From NCBI RefSeq assembly GCF_001022965.1, contig NZ_LECZ01000026.1:124001-188000 (forward strand): a stretch of DNA of 64,000 nucleotides, given 5' to 3'. Made by a program: the position numbers and the translations under genes. How positions within the stretch are numbered: position 1 is the stretch's first letter; every line of letters starts with the position of its first letter. Of the stretch, positions 46,591-56,464 are shown piece by piece. The notes under the pieces were generated by a model that made no database searches, was not told the DNA's origin, and was given only the letters and a program-made list of their open reading frames with translations. This stretch comes from Enterobacter genomosp. O. GTDB lineage: Bacteria > Pseudomonadota > Gammaproteobacteria > Enterobacterales > Enterobacteriaceae.

Positions 46591-47208
46591 TCAGTGTGCG
46601 CTGTGTTTGTAATGAAAAACGGGAAGCCCGAGCTTCAGACGCAGCGCAAGCATGCGGGCAGTAAAGCCAAACAGCAGCGTGGAGATGACAACCACATCCT
46701 GGTTAGAAACGTAATGCTGCAGGGCAATATAGAGCACCGCTGCAGCAAAAGAGATACCCGCATACAGCTCTTTCTGGAAAACCAGGGGAATACGTTTGCA
46801 GAACATATCACGCAGCACACCACCGAACACCCCCGTGACCACGGCAGCAATGGTGGCGATGACCGGCCCTTCCCCCATATCGAGCGCGATTTGCGCGCCG
46901 ATTATCGAAAAGACGATCAGCCCCAGCGCATCAAGCACCAGGAACAGGCGGCGCAGGTGGGGCATAACGGGTGCCACTATGGTGGTTAATACGGCAGCAG
47001 TGGCCACGATAATCACATACTCAGGGTGTTTAACCCAGCCGAGCGGGTAATGGCCCAGCAGGATATCGCGCACGGAACCGCCGCCCAGCGCGGTTGCTGT
47101 GGCAATAATGATCACGCCGAAGGTGTCCATCCGGCGACGTCCGGCGGCCAGTGCGCCGGTCATGGCTTCTGCGGTAATACCAATGAGATAAAGAATGTGA
47201 AGCAGCAT
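46591..47208 (-). CDS. yicG: TRIC-type membrane protein YicG
   Basis: A 205-residue inner-membrane protein with seven predicted helices and two copies of the UPF0126/TRIC motif ([17 protein letters not shown] and [16 protein letters not shown]). Prokaryotic TRIC proteins are cation channels; E. coli YicG has also been linked to glycine transport. Length and position after ligB match E. coli. Confidence 0.93.
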   Translation of the reverse strand: MLLHILYLIGITAEAMTGALAAGRRRMDTFGVIIIATATALGGGSVRDILLGHYPLGWVKHPEYVIIVATAAVLTTIVAPVMPHLRRLFLVLDALGLIVFSIIGAQIALDMGEGPVIATIAAVVTGVFGGVLRDMFCKRIPLVFQKELYAGISFAAAVLYIALQHYVSNQDVVVISTLLFGFTARMLALRLKLGLPVFHYKHSAH

Positions 47209-47609
47209 ATACCCTCCGGTGTGAACGCGAGGAGGTTAGCGATTTGTGCGCACGATCACGATTGAAATTTTCTAAGGCGAGCCATTTTGAATAAATTTAA
47301 CTAATGAATGAATTTGGCAACTGTGTGCGCTAATGCCTTGTTTGCTAATGTAGATTGCCTTTCTTTTAAGGTGCGGTCACGACGTCTTTGGCGCGACTCT
47401 GGCTTATAAAAAGTAATCTTTAACGCGCAAAAGAATTCTTCTAACAATATACTCGATAATAAATTTATTAAATAAACAATTAATAAGAGTTGGCTACAAT
47501 AAAAACGATTCTTTAATAATTTATCTGGTGAATTATTTATAACCTTTTATTGCAATGAAAATATCTTTTAGACAAAATATGCGCCCTTTTTGATTAAAAA
47601 ACATCCTAC
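47209..47609. other. 401-bp AT-rich gap between yicG and the flagellar island
   Basis: No gene is seen. The A/T content rises sharply from about 47260 to 47600 compared with the flanks. It should hold the promoters of yicG and of the gene at 47610 and probably marks the junction between core and inserted DNA. Confidence 0.45.
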
Positions 47610-48599
47610 ATGATTAAGTGTCTGATTAAGTTATTTATTATTACAGCGGCATTAACCAGCACCAGCGTTTTTGCCGTCAATTGCCAGCGCGCCGCAACGC
47701 CGCTGCAGAATACAATTTGTAATAATGCCAATCTGCACTGGCTGGATGACACCATGACGAGCGTCTACCGGGCGATGCTGGTTTATCGTGATGCCGGGCA
47801 GGTGCATCAGGAGTTTGAGGCATGGGAGAAGTCGCTCGGTGAGTGTGCCTCGGACGACTGTATTGAGCGCGCTTACTACACCGGGATCAGCAGGATTGCT
47901 GACGTGCCGTCTGACTTCTCCTGGGAGGGGCGCTGGTGGAATACCAGTGCCGCCAACGTCAGCGGCGGAGTGATCCAGTTCAGCCATAGTGCGGACTGGT
48001 CAATTGTTGCTGATATTCGTATCTGGGCGGGATTGAATAAAGATGAATTCACCGCAGAAGCCCGAAAATTAAACGGTATGGTGCTGATCGATAATATGGT
48101 CGACAGCAAGCATTGTAAGGTGCTGTTTATTCCGCGGTTAAGCGGCGCCATTCAGGCATACAGCAATGCGGACTGGGGTTGCCGTCTGTTAATGCCCAGC
48201 GGCGCGTTTATTGATGGCCGCTATGTGAAGTCAGACCTGGATCCGCGGCCGAAAGCGACCCTGCAGTCGCTGGAGATCTTCCGGGATGCGAAGGTAGACG
48301 AACGCTTCCGTGCGCTGGTGGGTGACGAATACCAAAAGTTTGTGGATACCGCCAATATTTATATCTATCAGGACGATATTGATAATATCGGCGCAACGGT
48401 CGTTTCTATGTGGGTCCGTGGTGCCGCCAATACGCGTACGGCGATTATTATGTACACCGCGAACGACATCTGGGCAGCGCGGATTGAGCCTGACGATAAA
48501 GGCAAACTGGCATTTTCCTACTTCAGTACCCAGGGTAACGATACGGCTAAAATGCCGCGTACCCTGGCGGAATGGAAATTGCGCTACCTGTCTCAGTAA
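47610..48599 (+). CDS. Secreted protein with LprI/DUF1311-like N-terminus
   Basis: A 329-residue protein with a signal peptide ending SVFA. Mature residues NCQRAATPLQNTICNNANLH WLDDTMTSVYRAML resemble the short DUF1311/LprI domain, with further cysteines in GECASDDCIERAYY. The rest (WEGRWWNTSAANVSGG and onward) matches nothing I know and is probably periplasmic. It converges on flhA of the lateral flagellar block with a 1-bp gap, so it may belong to the island or to the flanking core. Confidence 0.75.
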   Translation: MIKCLIKLFIITAALTSTSVFAVNCQRAATPLQNTICNNANLHWLDDTMTSVYRAMLVYRDAGQVHQEFEAWEKSLGECASDDCIERAYYTGISRIADVPSDFSWEGRWWNTSAANVSGGVIQFSHSADWSIVADIRIWAGLNKDEFTAEARKLNGMVLIDNMVDSKHCKVLFIPRLSGAIQAYSNADWGCRLLMPSGAFIDGRYVKSDLDPRPKATLQSLEIFRDAKVDERFRALVGDEYQKFVDTANIYIYQDDIDNIGATVVSMWVRGAANTRTAIIMYTANDIWAARIEPDDKGKLAFSYFSTQGNDTAKMPRTLAEWKLRYLSQ

Positions 48600-48600
48600 A

Positions 48601-50697
48601 TCAGGCGAGCGTGCCCACCACGTTAAGATCGGCATCATCCGGCACTTCATTGTAGGAAAGCACGTGTAGCCCGCTGGCAAACAGTCTTCCGTAGCGCGAG
48701 ATGACCGGCCGCAGCTGTGGCGTAACCAGCAGCAGCGGCGGCAAGCCTTTCGCTTTCATCTGCTCATAAATCATCGGCATCGTATTTTGCAGCTGGGTCA
48801 GGATATTCGGGTCAACCGGGAAGCTGTCCAGCGCCACTTTTCCTGCCTGCTGCGCCTGGTTGAGCGCGTTCAGCAGCATGTTTTCCAGCTGGCTATCGAT
48901 GGTGTAGGCCGCCAACTGCGGACGATCGCCGTTGATGCTGTGGACGATAGCGCGACGCAGCGCGTAGCGCACATCTGAGGTGAGCAGTATCGGATCTTTT
49001 GTCACCGCCGAACTTTCAAGCAGCGTTGACGCGATGGTGACGATATCCTTGAGCGACACCTGCTCCAGCAGCAGCTGACGGTAAACCCGCAGCAGCTGGC
49101 TATAGTTGAGCGCGGCGCTTAAATCTTCTGCCAGCTTCGGTGCCTGCTGTGCCAGGCGGGCATGCAGATGGGTAATGTCGTCGTAGTTAAACAGCTCCGG
49201 CAGATGTTCGCGGGCGACTTTATTAATATGGGTCGCCACCACGCTGGCGCAATCCACCACCTGATAGCCAAGGTTCAGCGCCTTCGCTTTCTGCTCCGGG
49301 TCAATCCACACGATCGCCATCCCGTAGGCGGGGTCGGTATCCAGCACCCCGTCGATTTCACCGTACAGCTCGGTGCCGGGGATCGCCATCAGCTTGTCGG
49401 CGTTAACGTCCCCTATCGCCGTGCGGATGCCGTTGATATGAATCGCGTACTGCGCGGGCTTGAGGCGGAAGTTTTCGCGGATGCGAATTTCAGGCAATAG
49501 CACGCCGCATAGCTCAGAGATCACCTGGCGCACCCAGCGCACGCGCAGCGACAGCGGGCTGCCTCGTGATTCATCAACCATGGAGACCAGCTTATAGCCC
49601 AGGTTCAGGCCTATCGGCTCTACCAGCGGAATGCTGTCCCAGGTAATCGGCGGGTTGGCATCAGGTGCCAGCGCGTCGCTGATGGCCTCCATGTCCGTCT
49701 CTTGCGGTGCAGGCTGCACCGCCTTGCTTTGTCGCCAGGCGGCAAACAGCAGCAGAGCGGTAAAGCTCAGGAAGGCAATGTGCGGCATACCCGGCACGAC
49801 CGCGAGGATAAACATCACGAATGCGGCGGTGTACAGCACCCTCGGTTTGGACAGCAGCTGGCTTTTAATTTCGTCGCTGATGTCGTTACCTTCACTGACG
49901 CGGGTAACGATGATGGCGGCGGCGGTGGCCAGCAGCAGCGATGGAATCTGGGCGACCAGGCCGTCACCAATCGTCAGCAATACGTACTGGCGAAACGCAT
50001 GGCTGGCATCCAGATCGTATTTAAAGATACCGATACAGATACCGCCGATCACGTTGATGATCAGCACCATGATGCCGGCGATGGCGTCGCCGCGCACAAA
50101 CTTCGATGCACCGTCCATCGCGCCGTAGAAGTCCGCTTCCTTCGCTACTTCCTGACGACGCGCTCGCGCCTGTTGCTGATTGATGAGCCCCGCATTCATA
50201 TCGGCGTCGATCGCCATCTGTTTGCCCGGCAGCGCGTCCAGCGTAAAGCGCGCGGAGACTTCTGAAATACGTTCCGCCCCTTTGGTGACCACCACAAAGT
50301 TAATGATCATCAGGATGATAAACACCACGAAGCCGACGACGAAGTCGCCGCCGATAACCACCTGGCCGAAGGCTTCAATGACCTTACCGGCCGCCCCTTC
50401 ACCCAGATGACCGTTCAGCAACACGACGCGCGTCGAGGCCACGTTTAGCGTCAGGCGCATCAGCGTGGTGATCAGCAGCAGGGTCGGGAAAACGGCAAAA
50501 TCCAGCGGACGCTGCATGTTTACCGCCACCAGCAGCACGATGACCGCCAGCACGATATTGAATGTAAACAGGATGTCCAGCATCAGCGGCGACAGCGGTA
50601 GGATAACCATCGCCAGCACGCAGAGAAGCAGGACAGGTACCGCAACTTGCCCCTTGCGGAGCACGCCCAGCACGTTGTGCAACTTACTGTTCGCCAT
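48601..50697 (-). CDS. flhA: Lateral (Flag-2) flagellar export gate protein LfhA/FlhA
   Basis: A 698-residue protein: about eight membrane helices (1-330) and a cytoplasmic export-platform domain. The FHIPEP-family motif region is ATLMRLTLNVASTRVVLLNG in the first third, and GDAIAGIMVLIINVIGGICI follows. It is the last gene of the divergent operon flhB-flhA and overlaps flhB by 14 bp. Its genomic position is not that of the primary flhA (near cheZ), so I assign it to the second flagellar system. Confidence 0.93.
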   Translation of the reverse strand: MANSKLHNVLGVLRKGQVAVPVLLLCVLAMVILPLSPLMLDILFTFNIVLAVIVLLVAVNMQRPLDFAVFPTLLLITTLMRLTLNVASTRVVLLNGHLGEGAAGKVIEAFGQVVIGGDFVVGFVVFIILMIINFVVVTKGAERISEVSARFTLDALPGKQMAIDADMNAGLINQQQARARRQEVAKEADFYGAMDGASKFVRGDAIAGIMVLIINVIGGICIGIFKYDLDASHAFRQYVLLTIGDGLVAQIPSLLLATAAAIIVTRVSEGNDISDEIKSQLLSKPRVLYTAAFVMFILAVVPGMPHIAFLSFTALLLFAAWRQSKAVQPAPQETDMEAISDALAPDANPPITWDSIPLVEPIGLNLGYKLVSMVDESRGSPLSLRVRWVRQVISELCGVLLPEIRIRENFRLKPAQYAIHINGIRTAIGDVNADKLMAIPGTELYGEIDGVLDTDPAYGMAIVWIDPEQKAKALNLGYQVVDCASVVATHINKVAREHLPELFNYDDITHLHARLAQQAPKLAEDLSAALNYSQLLRVYRQLLLEQVSLKDIVTIASTLLESSAVTKDPILLTSDVRYALRRAIVHSINGDRPQLAAYTIDSQLENMLLNALNQAQQAGKVALDSFPVDPNILTQLQNTMPMIYEQMKAKGLPPLLLVTPQLRPVISRYGRLFASGLHVLSYNEVPDDADLNVVGTLA

Positions 50698-51820
50698 TGG
50701 CTTTTAATACCTCTTGAGGAATATCAATGTGCCTGTTCAGGCGGGGTTTTTGCTCAACGCGACCCTCGCGCCAGGATTTGAGCTGCATGACGTAGGTCAG
50801 CACGTGAGCGATGGCGCGAAACAGCTGCGCCGGAATTTGTTGATTAACGCGGGTGGTGTAGTACACCGCCCGCGCCAGCGGCGGGAATTCCACTACTTCG
50901 ATGCTGTGGCTGGCACCCACTTCGCGGATCCACAGCGCCACGTCGTCTATGCCTTTCGCGACGATATACGGCGCTTCCGCCTTCTGCGGGTCGTATTTAA
51001 GCGCCACCGCGTAGTGGGTTGGGTTAGTGATGATGACGTCGGCGGTGGGCACGGTCCGCGAGATCTGCCCCATCGCCATCTGGCGCTGTAGCTGGCGAAT
51101 ACGCCCTTTAATCTGCGGATTACCGTCGTTGTTCTTGTACTCTTCTTTCACTTCCTGCTTGGTCATGCGCATCTTTTTTGTGAACATAAACTTGCTCAGC
51201 GGCACGTCAAGCAGGGCGAAAATGACGATAACGGCGACGAAATAGCTAACAACGTGATGGAAAATAGAGAAACCGTGCGTAATCGCCTGGTTCAGGTAGA
51301 GCCGCTGCAGGTGCAGAAGATCGCCCATCTGGCTATGTACCATTGTGTAAAGCACGGCGAGGATGGTCGCGCATTTGAGCAGCATTTTGCCGACTTCCGT
51401 GTAATGGCTGGCGGAAAACATGCGCTTGATGCCGCTTATCGGGCTGAGCTTTTTAAAGTCCGGCTTGAGCTTCGTCGGGGTAAATATCCAGCCGCCCGGC
51501 ACCAGGCTGGCCACGATGCAGGCCAGGGGAATCGGGATTAACGTAGCGATAAAGCGCAGCAGTACGCTCAGGTTGAGCATCAGGAACTGGTTCAGAATGG
51601 TCGGGTTATCGAGGTCCTGCGCCATCGTGCCGGCGGCGGCGAACGACTCGGCGATCAGCTGCCGGTAGTAGGGCAAAAACGCCGCCAGAGTGAAAAAGGA
51701 CGCCACCAGCCCGACGGCCATGGTCAGATCTTTTGAACGGGGAATATCCCCCTTTTCCCGCGCTTTGCGCAGCTTCCCGGGGGTGGGTTTTTCGCTTTTA
51801 TCGCCGCTGGAGGCCATCAC
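50684..51820 (-). CDS. flhB: Lateral flagellar export protein LfhB/FlhB
   Basis: A 378-residue membrane protein controlling export specificity. Four helices lie in the first 210 residues. The self-cleavage motif NPTH is in ADVIITNPTHYAVALKYDP, as in all FlhB proteins. The N-terminus GDKSEKPTPGKLRKAREKG is also typical. It overlaps fliR by 4 bp and flhA by 14 bp. Confidence 0.95.
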   Translation of the reverse strand: MMASSGDKSEKPTPGKLRKAREKGDIPRSKDLTMAVGLVASFFTLAAFLPYYRQLIAESFAAAGTMAQDLDNPTILNQFLMLNLSVLLRFIATLIPIPLACIVASLVPGGWIFTPTKLKPDFKKLSPISGIKRMFSASHYTEVGKMLLKCATILAVLYTMVHSQMGDLLHLQRLYLNQAITHGFSIFHHVVSYFVAVIVIFALLDVPLSKFMFTKKMRMTKQEVKEEYKNNDGNPQIKGRIRQLQRQMAMGQISRTVPTADVIITNPTHYAVALKYDPQKAEAPYIVAKGIDDVALWIREVGASHSIEVVEFPPLARAVYYTTRVNQQIPAQLFRAIAHVLTYVMQLKSWREGRVEQKPRLNRHIDIPQEVLKANGEQ

Positions 51821-52590
51821 TGCACCCTTATGGCGTCAAGTTTCGCCAGAATTTCATTGGTCAGATTGAGATAGTGATCCGGAATATTGGTCACCAGCAT
51901 TGAAATACACAGCAGCCCAAACAGCATGCTGATAGGGAACCCGAGCGAGAACAGGTTTAGCGTCGGAGATACCCGGTTAAGCAGGCCGAAGCCGCCCTGA
52001 ACGATCAGCATCACGAAGGTGGTCGGCAGCGCAATCAGCGTTGCGGAGGCCATAATCCAGCCCAGACCCTGAACGACCAGCATGAGCGACGGCTGGTTAA
52101 TGGCCTGCCCGATGGGCCAGTAGCTGAAACCCTTGAACAGAATGGTCACCAGCAGTAAATGCCCGTCCATAATGAAAAACAGCAGGCCGCAGAAGATATA
52201 GATAATCTGTGCGATAACCGTGGTGGAGCTGCCGTTGACCGGGTCGTTCATCATCGCCATCCCGAGCCCCATGTTCATCGACAGAATATGCCCGGCCGTT
52301 TGCAGCGCGACGAACACCAGCTGCAGCGCCGTGGCGAAGATAAACCCCCACAGCAGCTGTTCACCAATCAGCAAAATACTGCGCAGGGAAATCAGTTCGT
52401 TAAGCACCACGTTGTGCGGCAGCATCGGCGTAATGATGATAGCCAGTGCCAGCGCGGTGCCGATTTTGATGCGCCTTGAAAAGACGCGGTTATCGAGCAC
52501 CGGGGCAAACTGTAGAAAGGCGAGGATGCGGAAGAAGGGCAGCACCAGCGCCATGACCGGCGTCCACAGCGCCTGAATATCGATTCCCAT
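51817..52590 (-). CDS. fliR: Lateral flagellar export protein FliR (LfiR)
   Basis: A 257-residue inner-membrane protein of the export gate core (with FliP and FliQ). Family stretches are LQFAPVLDNRVFSRRIKIG near the start, LLIGEQLLWGFIFATALQLV and AGHILSMNMGLGMAMMNDP. It lies 6 bp downstream of fliQ and overlaps flhB. Confidence 0.94.
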   Translation of the reverse strand: MGIDIQALWTPVMALVLPFFRILAFLQFAPVLDNRVFSRRIKIGTALALAIIITPMLPHNVVLNELISLRSILLIGEQLLWGFIFATALQLVFVALQTAGHILSMNMGLGMAMMNDPVNGSSTTVIAQIIYIFCGLLFFIMDGHLLLVTILFKGFSYWPIGQAINQPSLMLVVQGLGWIMASATLIALPTTFVMLIVQGGFGLLNRVSPTLNLFSLGFPISMLFGLLCISMLVTNIPDHYLNLTNEILAKLDAIRVQ

Positions 52591-52596
52591 GACGCC

Positions 52597-52869
52597 TTAG
52601 CCCACCAGTGCCGCCGCCTGATGAAAAATCTGGACGGTGAAATCCACCAGCTGCGTCAGCATCCATTTTCCGGCGAATATCAGTACGCCCAGCGTCACGA
52701 CCAGGCGCGGCAGGAAGCTCAGCGTCTGTTCGTTAATCTGCGTGGTGGCCTGGAAAATACTGACGCACAGGCCGACGATAAGGCTGGGGATAATCGCCAC
52801 GGCGGAGATCACCAGCACCAGATGAATACCGGAGGCCATGATGTCGCCCGCCGTGTCCATGTTCATCAT
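52597..52869 (-). CDS. fliQ: Lateral flagellar export protein FliQ (LfiQ)
   Basis: A 90-residue (or 89-residue, from the second ATG) protein with two membrane helices. The family core ATTQINEQTLSFLPRLVV is present. The frame extends upstream into fliP, but the two ATG codons just after the fliP stop are the sensible start. FliP ends 2 bp before. Confidence 0.9.
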   Translation of the reverse strand: MMNMDTAGDIMASGIHLVLVISAVAIIPSLIVGLCVSIFQATTQINEQTLSFLPRLVVTLGVLIFAGKWMLTQLVDFTVQIFHQAAALVG

Positions 52870-52871
52870 CG

Positions 52872-53627
52872 CTACAATCCCTGCACGCTGGAGGTGAGCG
52901 TACCGACGATCAGCGTCCAGCCGTCGCACAGCACGAACAGCATCAGCTTAAACGGCAGCGAGACGATGAGTGGCGACAGCATCATCATCCCCATTGCCAT
53001 CAGAATACTGGCGACAATCAGGTCGATAACCAGGAAGGGGATGTAGATCATAAAGCCAATCTGGAAGGCCGTTTTTAGCTCGCTCAGCAGATAGGCCGGG
53101 GTGACGATGGTCAGATCCTGCTCGCGGGCATCGCCTTCCACCCCGGCGATGGTCATGACCTGCGCCATCGCTTTATTGTTGGTTTGCGCCAGCATGTACT
53201 TCTTCAGCGGCGCTTCGGCGTTGACCAGCGCCTGTTTCAGGGTGATCTGGTCATTCTGGAACGGCTCGACGGCATCGGCATAAATCGTTGTCCATACCGG
53301 ACGCATCACCAGCAGCGTCAGAGCCAGCGCAATGCCGGTAAGAATTTTGTTAGGTGGACTCTGTTGCAGACCCAGCGCCTGGCGCAGGATCGCCAGCACG
53401 ATGATAAAGCGGGTGAAACAGGTCATCATCAGCACCATGATCGGCAGCAGGCCGAGCAGGGTCATCAGGATCAGGATTTCAATTTTGACGTTGTAATCCT
53501 GCCCGGCGCCGTTCGCCGTGGTGCTGAACAGCGTGATATCACCGTTCGCCGCCAGTACCGACGGGGCAAACAGCAGGCTGGCCAGAAGCAGCAGCGAGCA
53601 GCCGCTGCGGTAAAACGTGCGGTTCAT
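52872..53627 (-). CDS. fliP: Lateral flagellar export protein FliP (LfiP)
   Basis: A 251-residue protein with a cleavable signal peptide (ending SVLA) and four membrane helices. The FliP signatures CFTRFIIVLAILRQALGLQQ and SELKTAFQIGFMIYIPFLVI are clear. It forms the export channel with FliQ and FliR. It overlaps fliN by 4 bp. Confidence 0.95.
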   Translation of the reverse strand: MNRTFYRSGCSLLLLASLLFAPSVLAANGDITLFSTTANGAGQDYNVKIEILILMTLLGLLPIMVLMMTCFTRFIIVLAILRQALGLQQSPPNKILTGIALALTLLVMRPVWTTIYADAVEPFQNDQITLKQALVNAEAPLKKYMLAQTNNKAMAQVMTIAGVEGDAREQDLTIVTPAYLLSELKTAFQIGFMIYIPFLVIDLIVASILMAMGMMMLSPLIVSLPFKLMLFVLCDGWTLIVGTLTSSVQGL

Positions 53628-54022
53628 CGGGTGAGCTCGCCCAGTTCTTTTGCATTGAACTCGATAATGCGCAGGCCGTATTTGTCGTTCAGGACAACCA
53701 CTTCCGCTTTGCCGAAGGGAATGCCGTTCACTTTGATATCCAGCGGCTCGCCGGCCATTTTATCCAGCTCGATCACGGAATCGCTGTTGACCGACATCAG
53801 TTCGGCCAGCGAGATATCCACGGAGGAGACTTCCAGGGTCAGCGTTACCGGAATACGGCTGAACAGCGCCATGCGGCGTTCGTCGGTTTGCGGCGCATGA
53901 CGAATTTCAGGCTGCATATCGAGGCGGATATTGCCTTCAACGGTCTCTTCCTGCGGCATATCGCTCAGGTTCAGGTCGTCCAGATCCAGAGACTGGCTCA
54001 GCTCATGTTGCAAATCACTCAT
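53624..54022 (-). CDS. fliN: Lateral flagellar C-ring protein FliN (LfiN)
   Basis: A 132-residue switch protein. The start is the ATG at 54022, 1 bp after the fliM stop; the frame is open upstream inside fliM. The acidic N-terminus (LDLDDLNLSDMPQEE) precedes the SpoA domain (RIPVTLTLEVSSVDISLAEL, IDIKVNGIPFGKAEVVVL-like, KYGLRIIEF). It builds the base of the C-ring with FliG and FliM. Confidence 0.92.
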   Translation of the reverse strand: MSDLQHELSQSLDLDDLNLSDMPQEETVEGNIRLDMQPEIRHAPQTDERRMALFSRIPVTLTLEVSSVDISLAELMSVNSDSVIELDKMAGEPLDIKVNGIPFGKAEVVVLNDKYGLRIIEFNAKELGELTR

Positions 54023-54023
54023 A

Positions 54024-54899
54024 TTACTTCTCGGTTGTCTTGTCGTGGATATCGCATAAAAAAAGCTTGCTGCGATCTTCGGCGATTGCGGCTTCAAAAA
54101 TCTGTTCTTTACCGATAAACACCGGTACCGGTTCATTTATCGCGATGGGGATGATGTCCCCGGGTTTGATGTCGGCAATCTGGGCAACGGTCAGGTTAAG
54201 GCTGGCGAGGCGGCCGGTCAGCTTCAGCGGCAGGCTGTCGAACAGGCGTTCAATCTGTGCCGGGCTTAAGCTCATGCTCTGCTCAACGGCCCGAGCGCTG
54301 CCGTCCGGCGCGCGCAGCGTCGCCAGCATCTGGTCGACATGATGATTGTCGAGCAGCACGGTGAAACTGCCGTGGCTATACCCGGCCAGGGTAAAGGTAA
54401 TGCCCCAGACCCACTGATTAATGACCGAGGAATAATCAACCCTGATATCCAGCTCTTCGCCAAACGTTTCTTTGCATATAATCAGCGACGTGAGTTCTTG
54501 CCCCAGTTTGCTTTTAAGGCGCTCTTCCGTTTTGGTTACCGGTAAAGATTCATCGGGCGCTATATGGTTGGTGTCTTTACTCAACCCATAATAATCATGA
54601 AGGACGTTGAGTAATAAAATACGGTCAATAACAAAGCCAATATTCCCGTAAGGCGTAGAGAATATTTGCGCATTCTTATAATGCTTATCAATGACAAACG
54701 TCATGGATTCTAACGCGGCGTTGACCCGTAATTTTTTCAGAAAGTAAATGCTCAGGCGTGCATCCAGGATATCAAAGCTATCATTCATTAATTTAGGTAG
54801 CTTATGCCATGGGCGGCCGAGTTTACTGACATCAAGTTTTACCAGTTCAGGAAGGTTATTCTGCTGGTGGATTCTGATTCGCTCTGAAGCAGGGTACAT
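54024..54899 (-). CDS. fliM: Lateral flagellar switch protein FliM (LfiM)
   Basis: A 291-residue FliM-like protein, somewhat short. The middle domain and a C-terminal SpoA domain are seen (LTGRLASLNLTVAQIADIKP, IPIAINEPVPVFIGKEQIF). The N-terminal CheY-binding motif LSQxEIDxLL is not evident, so direct chemotactic control may be weak or absent, as expected of a lateral flagellum. It is the first gene of the minus-strand operon. Confidence 0.85.
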   Translation of the reverse strand: MYPASERIRIHQQNNLPELVKLDVSKLGRPWHKLPKLMNDSFDILDARLSIYFLKKLRVNAALESMTFVIDKHYKNAQIFSTPYGNIGFVIDRILLLNVLHDYYGLSKDTNHIAPDESLPVTKTEERLKSKLGQELTSLIICKETFGEELDIRVDYSSVINQWVWGITFTLAGYSHGSFTVLLDNHHVDQMLATLRAPDGSARAVEQSMSLSPAQIERLFDSLPLKLTGRLASLNLTVAQIADIKPGDIIPIAINEPVPVFIGKEQIFEAAIAEDRSKLFLCDIHDKTTEK

Positions 54900-55417
54900 G
54901 ATTATTCCGCTTTAATAACAATTCCTGATGTGACAATAACGCGAGGATGACGACCGTTGCGACTCATCACGAAAATTTTTCTGCACGCATTTGAGTTTTG
55001 AAAACGTTGTGACGCTTATCACTGGCATCGAAGGATCGTTGCCTGTCGAAAGCCAAATGCCTTTTTATTCAGGCTGAGGATTAGACCTTTCTCTTCTTTT
55101 TAATGCAAGACGCTGACGGTTATTAATCAATTATTTTTCCGGCAAAAGTCTGATTAATAACTACGGCAACTAATTGAATTTAAAGGATTGATGTTTTAAT
55201 ATGCATTAAAGATAAGACAATTCTTAGACGATACGTATACTAGGCAACATATTTTCCAGGAAGATTCCTTTCCTCGTGAAAATAAATTAGGTTTTAATCT
55301 TTATTAACATTATTTAAACGTTTTCCATTATCCAACAGACAATGGATAAACGGTCGTGGGGGTTAATAAAGATGTAGCGAATTCTTCTTTTTTTAGTTCT
55401 TTTAATGGTACTCCAGA
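54900..55417. other. 518-bp AT-rich divergent promoter region between fliM and lafK
   Basis: No gene is seen. The region should hold both divergent promoters. The lafK side (55140-55400) is very AT-rich. A weak sigma54-like site on the minus strand is listed separately. Confidence 0.5.
55040..55055 (-). promoter_or_regulatory. Weak sigma54-type promoter match for the fliM operon
   Basis: On the minus strand TGGCTTTCGACAGGCA places GG and GC at the right 10-bp spacing (-24/-12) but lacks the TT before GC. It lies about 140 bp upstream of fliM. LafK, encoded opposite, is a sigma54 activator. Confidence 0.3.
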
Positions 55418-56446
55418 ATGAGCATTATCATTGAACGTGAAGACCGTAATGGAGAGGGCTTTATTGCCGCCTCCCCTGCCAGCGTGGGTGTGATGTCATT
55501 AGCCCGCCGCGTTGCTAAATATAATGTGTCAGTATTGGTCACCGGCGAGACGGGAACAGGAAAAGAGTGTATTGCTAAATATATTCATGAACATGCCTGC
55601 ACGCGCGGTGCGCCGTATGTTGGCGTTAATTGCGCGGCGATCCCGGAAAGCATGCTGGAAGCCATTTTATTTGGCTACGAAAAAGGGGCATTTACCGGTG
55701 CGGTCGCCAGCGTGGCCGGAAAATTTGAGCAGGCCAACGGCGGAACGTTACTTCTGGATGAAATTGGCGATATGCCGCTGTCTCTGCAGGCAAAATTATT
55801 ACGCGTATTGCAGGAGCAGGAAGTCGAACGACTGGGAAGCCACAAGCGTATTCCACTCGATATTCGTCTGATTGCCTCAACCAATAAAGATCTGCAGCAG
55901 GAAATTGCGGAAGGGCGTTTTCGCCAGGATCTGTTTTACCGTATTTCCGTGGTGCCTATTCATATCACGCCGCTGCGCGAGCGCAAGCAGGATATTTTGC
56001 CGCTGGTTCAGCAATTTATTGCGAAATACCGCGCCTTTCACAAAGGCGACGTGCGTCTGAGCGACGACGCTCGTAACGCGCTGCTGAGCTATGACTGGCC
56101 GGGCAACGTGCGTGAGCTGGAGAACGTGATTCAGCGGGGCATGATCCTCGGCAACGGTGACGAAATCAAAGCCGCCGATCTTGGCCTGGTGGCGCGCGTA
56201 CCGCTGCCGGAAAACCCGGCAGTAGGCATGATGCCCGCCTACCGGGAGCAGGACAGCAGTTCTGCCATTCACGACGTCAAGCTGCATGGCCGCATGGCGG
56301 AGTACCAGTACATCATCGACCTGTTAAAACGCCATAAAGGCAACAAATCGAAAACGGCGGCGTTCCTGGGCATTACCCCTCGCGCGCTGCGCTATCGCCT
56401 TGCGTCGATGCGCGACGAAGGCATTGATATTGAATGTTATTCCTGA
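55418..56446 (+). CDS. lafK: Sigma54-dependent lateral flagellar activator LafK
   Basis: A 342-residue activator lacking a receiver domain. The AAA+ domain has Walker A GETGTGKE (43-50), the sigma54-contact loop GAFTGA (90-95) and Walker B LLLDEIG (111-117); the arginine-finger region (GNVRELENVIQRG) and a Fis-type helix-turn-helix at the C-terminus (NKSKTAAFLGITPRALRYRL) follow. In other lateral systems LafK drives the middle genes. It heads the plus-strand operon and faces the fliM operon. Confidence 0.93.
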   Translation: MSIIIEREDRNGEGFIAASPASVGVMSLARRVAKYNVSVLVTGETGTGKECIAKYIHEHACTRGAPYVGVNCAAIPESMLEAILFGYEKGAFTGAVASVAGKFEQANGGTLLLDEIGDMPLSLQAKLLRVLQEQEVERLGSHKRIPLDIRLIASTNKDLQQEIAEGRFRQDLFYRISVVPIHITPLRERKQDILPLVQQFIAKYRAFHKGDVRLSDDARNALLSYDWPGNVRELENVIQRGMILGNGDEIKAADLGLVARVPLPENPAVGMMPAYREQDSSSAIHDVKLHGRMAEYQYIIDLLKRHKGNKSKTAAFLGITPRALRYRLASMRDEGIDIECYS

Positions 56447-56464
56447 GGCAAGAAGGAACGAATC

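Noticed and set aside
55016..55042. TGGCATC...GTTGC as a plus-strand sigma54 promoter for lafK
   Set aside because: The distance between the GG and GC elements is about 5 bp too long.
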